DNA from: Oceanicaulis sp.
Lineage (GTDB): Bacteria; Pseudomonadota; Alphaproteobacteria; Caulobacterales; Maricaulaceae
Length of the DNA stretch: 7,910 nt
NCBI GenBank assembly: GCA_007571185.1
Contig: RKRX01000057.1
Location: forward strand, 1 to 7,910
Reading direction: 5' to 3'
Shown: positions 1-5,718 of the stretch, piece after piece
Layout: each line of letters starts with the position of its first letter
How positions within the stretch are numbered: the first letter of the stretch is position 1
Made by a program: the position numbers and the translations under genes
Notes under the pieces: model-generated
What the model saw: the letters and a program-made list of their open reading frames with translations, nothing else
Told to the model about the DNA's origin: nothing
Database searches by the model: none

Positions 1-707
1 GAGGTCAGCCGGTCCAGCTTCAGCGTCCCGTCAATTATCCCGGACCCGCCGCTTTCAGGATCCTCAAACCGCAAGGCCCAGGATATCCCGGCGGCCTTGA
101 ACGTTTCCGTGATGAGGGTGTGGTTGTCCCTGACCTGTCTTTTCTGGCGGCCATCAAGTTCATTGACCTGGAAACGGACGTCCAGAACATCATCGGACAG
201 GCGCTCATCAGCGATGTCCAACCCGTCCAGGGTCAATCCAAGCCCGGCGGCGGCGTAGTCATAGGTCATGTCCCCGGGAGAACCGGATACGCTCACGTTC
301 AGCCGGTCTTGGGAATGCGATATTGCAGCTGAAAAGGACTCACCCAGCATTTGGCCTGAAAGGGTTATGGGAAGCTCGGGCCAGCCTATGGCGACTGTCC
401 CGTCGTCATTCTCCGTCAGGGTTATGTCCGGTATAATCATCTGGAACTGCAGTCCGTACAGGGGAAAATCCCCGGACATCGTCACGTCGGAAAAAACGGT
501 GACGTCGCCTGAAGCGCTCTTGACGCCGGTGAGGGCGTATCCTTCGGAAGAAACACGGGCCTGCAAATCAGACCAGACATCCTCTGCGGTCAGGGCGGCC
601 TTCGCAGTCGGGATGGTCTCCACGGTTGGGGCGGTGCAACCCTGGGCGGCCATTGCGCAGACCAGGGACAGGGCCGCATAGCGGCCAGGACGGAAGAAAA
701 CAGACAT
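1..707 (-). CDS. DUF2125-like lipoprotein (partial, C-terminus missing)
   Basis: This frame is open for 235 codons from an ATG at 707-705 to the left edge, so the C-terminal part is missing. The N-terminus (MSVFFRPGRYAALSLVCAMAAQGC) has basic residues, a short hydrophobic run and a Cys at residue 24, which suggests a signal peptide with a weak lipobox and export to the periplasm or a membrane. After a linker comes an 'LTAEDVWSDL' segment, then alternating beta-strand-like stretches with an 'NDDGTVAIGWPELPITLSG' stretch. From memory this order (a VWxxxQ opening, SGD, then an NGDGT-like turn) resembles the DUF2125 family of Rhodobacteraceae and relatives, whose function is unknown. There is no clear Shine-Dalgarno before the ATG, but a promoter-like sequence lies immediately upstream, which suggests a leaderless or nearly leaderless mRNA. 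The gene is divergent from hisN. The family assignment is moderate; the reading frame itself is firm. Confidence 0.66.
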   Translation of the reverse strand, partial: MSVFFRPGRYAALSLVCAMAAQGCTAPTVETIPTAKAALTAEDVWSDLQARVSSEGYALTGVKSASGDVTVFSDVTMSGDFPLYGLQFQMIIPDITLTENDDGTVAIGWPELPITLSGQMLGESFSAAISHSQDRLNVSVSGSPGDMTYDYAAAGLGLTLDGLDIADERLSDDVLDVRFQVNELDGRQKRQVRDNHTLITETFKAAGISWALRFEDPESGGSGIIDGTLKLDRLT

Positions 708-714
708 GACCAAG

Positions 715-743
715 CGTGTAGCAGGTCCGGTCGCCAAGGGCAA
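715..743 (-). promoter_or_regulatory. Putative housekeeping promoter of the DUF2125-like gene
   Basis: Read on the minus strand, TTGCCC (743-738) and GCTACACG (722-715) are separated as in the Caulobacter-type housekeeping consensus TTGaCg-N10-14-GCTANAWC. The -10 element ends about 7 nt before the ATG at 707, so transcription would start at or just before the start codon. No purine-rich Shine-Dalgarno is present, which fits. This is inferred from pattern matching only. Confidence 0.35.
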
Positions 744-883
744 GCCACCGGGACTTGACACGGGGTTTGTGTCTGGCGACTGTCCCTGTGTCGTTGCGCT
801 GAGCCTTGTTTCAGGCGTGCGCCCGCTGGACCCTTGCGGGTGAGACTGTAATCTGGGCGGGAACAGCGATATGCAGAGGCGGC

Positions 884-1687
884 ATGACCGGACCTGATCC
901 AACCTGGGCACTCGACTTTGCACACATGCTGGCCGACGCCGCCCGTCCCATCGCTTTGCGATATTTTCGCAGCGGGGTGAGGGTTGAAGACAAACCCGGC
1001 CAGGAGTTTGATCCGGTCACAGCTGCTGATCGCGAGATCGAAACCCGTTTGCGTGCTGTGCTGCGTGAACATCGCCCGCTGGATGGGGTGCTTGGTGAAG
1101 AATACCCTCCTTGTCCCAGCCGGAACGGGTGGGTCTGGGTTATTGATCCCATCGACGGGACGCGCGCCTTTATCGCCGGGGCGCCGACATGGTGTGTCCT
1201 GATTGCGCTTCAGGTCGATGACGCGCCTTTGGTCTCGGTCATCGATCAGCCCTTTACGGGAGAACGGTTCAGCGGCGTCCACCAGACCCGAGCCTGGCTC
1301 GATCATAAGGACAAGCGCCAAGCCCTGTCTTGCCGCGCTGGCGCCTGCACGCTGGATCAGGCGTTGATCGCCACCACCGACCCGGCCCTGTTTACGCCTG
1401 TGGAAGCGGACGCCTTTGGCGATTTGGCGCGTCAGGCGCGTATCCGGCGCTATGGCATGGATTGTTACGCCTATGCCGCGCTTGCCATGGGCGGGGTGGA
1501 TTTGGTGGTGGAAAGCGGGTTGAAGCCCTGGGATGTCGCCGCGCTTATCCCGGTGGTGACAGGCGCCGGCGGGCTGATCACCAACTGGCGGGGTGAACCG
1601 GCGCCTGGCGGCGGCCGTGTTCTGGCGGCGGCCACGCCGCAATTACATGCAGAGGCCGTGGCTCGCCTGTCACAGGTCACAGGCTAG
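884..1687 (+). CDS. hisN: HisN-type histidinol-phosphatase (inositol monophosphatase superfamily)
   Basis: This 267-residue enzyme belongs to the Mg-dependent, Li-sensitive inositol monophosphatase fold. It should dephosphorylate L-histidinol phosphate to histidinol, the penultimate part of histidine synthesis, in the cytoplasm. Visible metal and catalytic motifs are GEE at residues 71-73, DPIDGT at 88-93 and WDVAA at 216-220, with VTAAD near 45-49. The HisN subfamily is favoured over general IMPase or CysQ by 'ATTDPALF' (163-170), 'RYGMDCYAYAALAMGGVDLVVE' around 189-210 and 'GLKPWDVAALIPVVTGAGG' following. The length matches the family. I chose the ATG at 884 because AGAGG lies 4 nt upstream and the protein then begins like its relatives; an in-frame TTG at 806 would add 26 unlikely residues. 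The gene stands alone, divergent from the DUF2125-like gene and converging on the methyltransferase gene with 23 nt between stop codons. A TTGACA at 755-760 and a TGTAAT at 847-852 lie upstream but are not correctly spaced as one promoter. A substrate other than histidinol phosphate is possible. Confidence 0.9.
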   Translation: MTGPDPTWALDFAHMLADAARPIALRYFRSGVRVEDKPGQEFDPVTAADREIETRLRAVLREHRPLDGVLGEEYPPCPSRNGWVWVIDPIDGTRAFIAGAPTWCVLIALQVDDAPLVSVIDQPFTGERFSGVHQTRAWLDHKDKRQALSCRAGACTLDQALIATTDPALFTPVEADAFGDLARQARIRRYGMDCYAYAALAMGGVDLVVESGLKPWDVAALIPVVTGAGGLITNWRGEPAPGGGRVLAAATPQLHAEAVARLSQVTG

Positions 1688-1710
1688 CCCTGGCGTGATT
1701 GCGGGATCTG

Positions 1711-2607
1711 TCACGGCGTGTCTGTTCCAGCGTTCTTCGGGGGCGAAGGCTTACGAAACAACAGGGTCATGCGGTCTGATTCGCCGATGGCATCGTAGGG
1801 GCTGTGATCGAAATCGGGGTTCGCCGGATCTCCGAACGCAGAGCTGCGCCGCACCGGCGGCAGGGTCCAGACCCCGAAAGGATGGTCTGCGGTGTCAGCG
1901 GGATTGGCGTTGATCTCACTGGTTTTCACCAGTTCAAAACCGGCTTCCCTGGCGGCGGCGATGACGAAATCCTGCTGCACATAGCCGCTGCTGCCGCGCG
2001 GATTCTGAACCCGGTCTGCGGGCAGGCGATGCTGCACCAGACCCAGAATGCCGCCCGGGGCGAGCACGGCGTGGAAATCGGCGAAGGCTTTTTCCAGAAA
2101 GCCCTGACCCAGCATGGAATGGGTGTTGCGGAACGTCACCACCGCGTCCACCGAACCGGGCGCGCCTAGCGGGCCGGTCTCGGCGGCGAAGTCCACACGC
2201 TCCAGTGCGCCATACGGTTCGACGCCGAACCGACTGGTGAAGCGCTCAGCGAAGGCCGCCGCGCGCGGGTTTTCGGGATCAATCACAGGCCAGGCGGCGA
2301 TGTACCGGCCGCCATTGGCGGCGATCCACGGGGCGATGATGTCGGCATACCAGCCGCCTCCGGGCCAGATTTCCATCACGCGAGAGGACGGATCAATGCC
2401 AAAGAAGGTCAGGGTTTCCAAGGGGCGGCGATACCGATCTCGCGCCCGGGCTTCATCGGTGCGCCATTCGCCATTGATCGCCCAGGTCAGATTGCCGGTT
2501 TCCGCGGTTTCAGGTTCGGCTTGCGGGGCTTCGGGTGCGGGATTGTTGCAGGCGGCGGCCAGCGTTGCGAACGCGATAGTGAGAGCAAAACAGAGGAAAC
2601 GGCGCAT
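1711..2607 (-). CDS. Exported class I SAM-dependent methyltransferase (COG4798-like lipoprotein)
   Basis: The product has 298 residues. Residues 1-20 (MRRFLCFALTIAFATLAAAC) look like a signal peptide ending in a lipobox-like LAAAC, followed by a Pro/Glu-rich linker to about residue 38. The rest is a class I methyltransferase domain: 'RYRRPLETLTFFGI' (58-71), the SAM-binding glycine loop 'VMEIWPGGGWY' (77-87), an acidic strand end at 'VDAVVTFRNTHS' (153-164) and 'LAPGGILGLVQHR' (182-194). This arrangement is typical of the poorly understood COG4798 'predicted methyltransferase' group, often annotated with a signal peptide. The substrate is unknown. The start at 2607 is set by AGGAG about 7 nt upstream; a further upstream ATG (2637) would add ten residues ahead of the signal peptide and lacks such a site. 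The gene is divergent from ibpA and converges on hisN. Export is a prediction, and it raises the question of where SAM would come from outside the cytoplasm. Confidence 0.85.
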   Translation of the reverse strand: MRRFLCFALTIAFATLAAACNNPAPEAPQAEPETAETGNLTWAINGEWRTDEARARDRYRRPLETLTFFGIDPSSRVMEIWPGGGWYADIIAPWIAANGGRYIAAWPVIDPENPRAAAFAERFTSRFGVEPYGALERVDFAAETGPLGAPGSVDAVVTFRNTHSMLGQGFLEKAFADFHAVLAPGGILGLVQHRLPADRVQNPRGSSGYVQQDFVIAAAREAGFELVKTSEINANPADTADHPFGVWTLPPVRRSSAFGDPANPDFDHSPYDAIGESDRMTLLFRKPSPPKNAGTDTP

Positions 2608-2705
2608 GAGAGGCTCCTGTGAGATCAGAAAAAACAAGGACCGCCCCAGTCATGACTGCTGGAGCCGGGATGGGCAAGCGCCATAATGCACGCTTGGAAC
2701 ACAAT

Positions 2706-2731
2706 GAAAAATTTCGTTGAAAAATTTCGTT
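2706..2731. repeat. 13-bp exact tandem repeat in the methyltransferase/ibpA divergent region
   Basis: Two exact adjacent copies of GAAAAATTTCGTT occupy 2706-2718 and 2719-2731. Each holds GAAA and TTTC arms around AA, so each is a near-palindrome. The AT-rich block lies just upstream of the sigma-32-like promoter of ibpA and about 100 bp upstream of the methyltransferase start. It could be an operator pair or an A-tract promoter element, but no known regulator site is recognised. Confidence 0.9.
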
Positions 2732-2738
2732 TCCATCC

Positions 2739-2767
2739 CTTGCGGGATCAAACGCGCGCACCCATCT
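2739..2767 (+). promoter_or_regulatory. Putative sigma-32 (RpoH) heat-shock promoter of ibpA
   Basis: CTTGCGG at 2739-2745 and ACCCATCT at 2760-2767 are separated by 14 nt. The heat-shock consensus is CTTGAAA-N11-15-CCCCATNT, so the -10 half matches at seven of eight positions and the CTTG core of the -35 is intact. A start near 2774 would give a leader of about 130 nt, long enough for the stem-loops described for ibpA. The orientation and the downstream small heat-shock gene support the call. Confidence 0.55.
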
Positions 2768-2836
2768 TAATAGACGCAAGGCCGCCTGACGGGGTCTTGC
2801 GGATCGCTGGACAAATCGCGCCGCGCAAGCGGGCAG

Positions 2837-2907
2837 GGTGTTCAGCGGACCTGAACCTGTAACACCGCCCGGCGGGGCGGTTGATCGCTTCCAAGGAGGA
2901 TCACATG
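2837..2907 (+). promoter_or_regulatory. ROSE-like RNA thermometer in the ibpA leader
   Basis: The last hairpin before the start codon pairs GATC (2883-2886) with GATC (2899-2902) and CTTC (2888-2891) with GGAG (2895-2898), leaving G2887 as a single bulge and CAA as the loop. The GGAGGA ribosome site is thus inside the stem, 2 nt before the ATG. The strand opposite reads UCGCU, which fits the UYGCU signature of ROSE elements, where a bulged G faces the Shine-Dalgarno. Upstream lie a very stable hairpin (CCGCCC 2865-2870 with GGGCGG 2875-2880) and another (GTTCAG 2840-2845 with CTGAAC 2851-2856). A competing pairing, GGTGTT 2837-2842 with AACACC 2861-2866, also exists. Multi-stem leaders of this form block translation of small heat-shock genes until warming melts the last hairpin. 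Confidence 0.7.
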
Positions 2908-3375
2908 CGCACGACTGATTTTTCGCCGTTATACCGGACCATTGTCGGTTTCGACCGTCTGGCCAATATGATGGCGACCGCCGCCAAGCAAGAGCCTGTC
3001 GGTGGCTATCCGCCCTATAATATCGAGCAGCTTGCCGAGCATGAATACCGCATTGAGCTCGCCGTCGCCGGCTTCGGTGAGGATGATCTCGACATCCAGG
3101 TGCAGGAAAATGTGCTGACCATTGCAGGCAAGCGCATTCCGGTTGAAGACGCCAAAGATGGCCGTTTCATCCATCGCGGGATCGCGGAACGCGCCTTTGA
3201 ACGCCGTTTCCATCTGGCCGATCATGTCCGGGTTCGTGACGCCCGTCTGGACAACGGATTGCTGGAGATTTTCCTGGAGCGGGAGATTCCCGAAGCCATG
3301 AAACCGCGTCGCATCGCCGTGAACGGTAAATCCGGCGCCAGGCTGATCTCAGAGACCAAGGCGGATGCCGCCTAG
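2905..3375 (+). CDS. ibpA: Small heat-shock protein Hsp20 (IbpA/HspA class A)
   Basis: The 156-residue product is an ATP-independent holdase that binds unfolding proteins in the cytoplasm and passes them to DnaK and ClpB. The N-terminal arm (MRTTDFSPLYRTIVGFDRL) is characteristic of proteobacterial IbpA. The alpha-crystallin domain covers about residues 36-130 and includes the AxxxNGLL signature at 113-120. The C-terminal tail holds an I-x-V anchor (I137-V139) in 'KPRRIAV', used for oligomer assembly. Length is normal for the family. The start is set by AAGGAGGA ending 4 nt before the ATG at 2905, which is the site locked in the ROSE-like hairpin. The gene appears monocistronic: a sigma-32-like promoter lies upstream and a terminator downstream, and it converges on nadE with 99 nt between them. 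Control is probably double, by sigma-32 transcription and by RNA melting. Confidence 0.95.
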   Translation: MRTTDFSPLYRTIVGFDRLANMMATAAKQEPVGGYPPYNIEQLAEHEYRIELAVAGFGEDDLDIQVQENVLTIAGKRIPVEDAKDGRFIHRGIAERAFERRFHLADHVRVRDARLDNGLLEIFLEREIPEAMKPRRIAVNGKSGARLISETKADAA

Positions 3376-3388
3376 TCTCTGATCTGAG

Positions 3389-3434
3389 ACCGGTCGGATG
3401 CTTTGGCGCCCCCCCTGCACGGTATCCGACCGGT
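3389..3434. repeat. 11-bp perfect inverted repeat between ibpA and nadE
   Basis: ACCGGTCGGAT at 3389-3399 is the exact reverse complement of 3424-3434, with a 24-nt loop. A small hairpin, GTCTC (3375-3379) with GAGAC (3386-3390), begins in the ibpA stop codon and overlaps its left arm. The right arm is also the left arm of the putative ibpA terminator, so the pairings exclude each other. No U-tract follows on the minus strand, so it is not an obvious terminator for nadE. Confidence 0.85.
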
Positions 3435-3453
3435 CGCCGCTTGGCCGGTTTTT
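3428..3453 (+). terminator. Putative intrinsic terminator after ibpA
   Basis: Positions 3428-3436 can pair with 3442-3450 (a core of ACCGG with CCGGT, extended by C-G and G-U pairs) around a CCGCT loop. The stem runs into five T residues at 3449-3453. It lies about 50 nt after the ibpA stop codon. Several wobble pairs and the competing 11-bp inverted repeat lower certainty. Confidence 0.55.
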
Positions 3454-3474
3454 CCTGGAAGGGCGGCGTGCTCG

Positions 3475-5562
3475 TCACACCTGTGGCGGCGCGGCGCTTT
3501 TCTTTCGGGGCTGGCCCAGTTCCCTATCAAGCCTGTCCACTGCCTCACGCCAGAGCTTCGCGGTGCTGTCGGACGGCATGCGCCAGTCTCCACGCGGGCT
3601 GAGCGCGCCGGCTGGGGTCAGCTTGGGGCCGTTGGGGCTGGCGGATCGTTTGAATTGAGAACTTCCGAAGAATCGCCGGGTGAAAATCCCCAACCCGTTG
3701 AGAATATCTGTGCGGGTGAAGGCGCGCCGGTCTTGCGCCCATACATGGTCGGGCCAGCCCCCGGCGTTAAGGTCGCACCAGGCTGTTTCAGCCAGGAAGG
3801 CGATCTTTGCCGGGTTGAAGCCATGGCGCACCACATAATGCAGGAAAAAATCGTTGAACGAATACGGGCCGATCACGGCTTCCGTACTCTGAATGCCGCC
3901 GTCTGTTCCCGGGATCAGCTCAGGGGAAATCCTGGTGTCGAGCACGGCAAGGAGCGCTTTTGAGACTTCGGGTCCGTAGGTCCCCCGCCGCGCCGACCAA
4001 CCGATGAGATGCCGGATCAGGGTTTTGGCGACCCCGGCATTGACATTGTAATGGCTCATATGATCGCCGACGCCATAGGTGCACCAGCCCAGGGCGAGTT
4101 CGGACAGGTCACCGGTTCCGATCACCAGCCCGTCTTCGTGATTGGCCAACCGAAACAGGTAATCAGTGCGCAGACCGGCCTGTACATTCTCGAAAGTCAC
4201 ATCGTATCGGTTCACGCCCTCTGAATAAGGATGACCGATATCATCAAGCATGCGTTCGCAAGCCGGCCGGATATCGATCTCCCGATGGGTCACGCCCAGC
4301 CCCGTGATCAGGGCCAGCGCCTGATCACGGGTGATGTCTGAAGAGGCGAAGCCGGGCAGGGTGACGGCGATAATTCCCGTCCGATCAAGCTCCAACCGGT
4401 CAAAGGCATGGGCGGTGACGATCAGGGCCTGGGTGGAATCCAGCCCGCCGGATACGCCGATCACAGCGGTTTTCAGGCCCGTGGCTCTCAGACGCTGGAC
4501 AAGACCCTGGACCTGGATATTGCAGGCTTCAAAGCAGTCTTCATCAAGTCGGGCGGCGTCATTGGGGACAAAAGGGAAGCGCTCTATAGCGCGCTTCAGG
4601 GCGATCTCTGCGTTCTTGTCCCAGCCCAGGGTGAAGCCGATCCGCGCATAGTTGCGCAGTCGTCCGGCCTCGCGGGCGACTTGATCGCGCCAGGCGGACT
4701 GCCGGGCGCGTTCGCCCACGATGCGATCAAGGTCCACATCCGCATAAAGGCTGGCGTCATCGTTGAGAAAGCGAGGGCCTTCAGCCAGCATTTCACCCTG
4801 CTCATAGGCGAGCAATTGCCCATCCCAGGCGAGATCGGTGGTGGATTCTCCCGACCCTGCGGCTGAAAACAGATAGGCGCCCCGGGTGCGCCGCGATTGG
4901 GCGTCGCACAGGGCGGCCCGCTCACGCGCCTTGCCGATGGCGGCGTTGGAGGCGGACAGGTTCACCATCACTGTCGCACCGGCCAGGGCGCCATGCAGGC
5001 TGGGCGGGATCGGAGCCCAGAAATCCTCACAAATCTCAGCATGCACGATCAGATTGGGCGTATCGAGCGCTTCAAACAAAAGATCAGCGCTGAAAGGCGC
5101 GGTATGTTCGCCCACTCTGATGGTGTCTTCGAGCCGACTTTCGGCATCGGCGAACCAACGTTTTTCATGGAATTCGCGATAATTAGGCAGAAAGCTCTTG
5201 GGGATGACGCCCAGCAGTTGACCGTTCTGCACCGAAAGGGCGCAGTTAAAGACCAGTCCGGAACTGCGCAGGGCGCAGCCAAAAAAGATCAGGGGACGCA
5301 GCCCGGTGCTGGCCTTGATCACCCGGGCGGCGGCCGCTTCGGCCTGGTCGAGCAGGACTGACTGATGGTGCAAATCATCCACCGAATAGCCAGTGATGCT
5401 CAGTTCAGGAAACAGCGCCACCGCCGCATGCGCCTTGTGGGCTTGTCGCGCCAGCGCAATCAGGGTGCAGGCATTGGCCTCAGGATCGGCCAGATGCACA
5501 CGGGGTGCAAAGGCCGCCACGCGCGCAAAGCCATGACGATAAAGGTTTGTGAATGCGGGCAT
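3475..5562 (-). CDS. nadE: Glutamine-dependent NAD+ synthetase
   Basis: This 695-residue cytoplasmic enzyme converts nicotinic acid adenine dinucleotide to NAD+ with ATP, using ammonia from glutamine. The N-terminal nitrilase-type glutaminase domain (about 12-300) carries its Glu-Lys-Cys triad: E53 in 'FPELSITGYS', K122 in 'PKSFLPNYREF' and C178 in 'EICEDFW'. The C-terminal synthetase domain begins near 340 and has the ATP pyrophosphatase loop SGGLDST (371-377), 'GTGDLSELALGW' (482-493) and a 'YNVNAGVAKTL' stretch. The size and the 'NLYRHGFARVA' opening match the long, Mycobacterium-type NadE common in alphaproteobacteria. The ATG at 5562 fits the family's N-terminus, although the upstream ribosome site is weak. 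It lies 156 bp downstream of fic on the same strand and converges on ibpA. A promoter-like pair lies at 5609-5635, so it may be transcribed on its own. The catalytic residues listed are present and no frameshift is seen. Confidence 0.97.
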   Translation of the reverse strand: MPAFTNLYRHGFARVAAFAPRVHLADPEANACTLIALARQAHKAHAAVALFPELSITGYSVDDLHHQSVLLDQAEAAAARVIKASTGLRPLIFFGCALRSSGLVFNCALSVQNGQLLGVIPKSFLPNYREFHEKRWFADAESRLEDTIRVGEHTAPFSADLLFEALDTPNLIVHAEICEDFWAPIPPSLHGALAGATVMVNLSASNAAIGKARERAALCDAQSRRTRGAYLFSAAGSGESTTDLAWDGQLLAYEQGEMLAEGPRFLNDDASLYADVDLDRIVGERARQSAWRDQVAREAGRLRNYARIGFTLGWDKNAEIALKRAIERFPFVPNDAARLDEDCFEACNIQVQGLVQRLRATGLKTAVIGVSGGLDSTQALIVTAHAFDRLELDRTGIIAVTLPGFASSDITRDQALALITGLGVTHREIDIRPACERMLDDIGHPYSEGVNRYDVTFENVQAGLRTDYLFRLANHEDGLVIGTGDLSELALGWCTYGVGDHMSHYNVNAGVAKTLIRHLIGWSARRGTYGPEVSKALLAVLDTRISPELIPGTDGGIQSTEAVIGPYSFNDFFLHYVVRHGFNPAKIAFLAETAWCDLNAGGWPDHVWAQDRRAFTRTDILNGLGIFTRRFFGSSQFKRSASPNGPKLTPAGALSPRGDWRMPSDSTAKLWREAVDRLDRELGQPRKKSAAPPQV

Positions 5563-5608
5563 GAACGTCTTTGCTTATGCGACGGTTACGGTTGCGGACA
5601 GGGCCAAC

Positions 5609-5635
5609 AGTGTATCAGCGCCTATGACGGTGCAA
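5609..5635 (-). promoter_or_regulatory. Possible promoter of nadE
   Basis: On the minus strand TTGCAC (5635-5630) is followed after 15 nt by TACACT (5614-5609), leaving a leader of about 40 nt. Both hexamers match the housekeeping consensus reasonably, but the spacer is short. The sequence between fic and nadE shows no clear terminator, so read-through from fic is also possible. Confidence 0.3.
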
Positions 5636-5718
5636 GCGTCTTTCGACCCAGGCGCATTCGGGCGCACGCAAAAACCCTAAAATCAATCTGTTGTCGTCCC
5701 ACTCTACGCATGGTCTCC

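Noticed and set aside
806..883. N-terminal extension of hisN from TTG at 806
   Set aside because: The added residues do not resemble the family, and AGAGG before ATG 884 gives a better start.
590..1642. A 350-codon open frame on the minus strand opposite hisN
   Set aside because: It is low in family signal, rich in Arg, Pro and Ala, and lies fully over hisN, whose catalytic motifs are intact. It is a typical GC-rich shadow frame.
1688..1710. Bidirectional terminator between hisN and the methyltransferase gene
   Set aside because: The 23-nt gap has only a short GGCTAGCC palindrome at its edge and no T-tract on either strand.
4408..4866. A 152-codon plus-strand frame inside nadE
   Set aside because: It is antisense to the conserved synthetase and glutaminase domains of nadE, with no independent ribosome site or motif.
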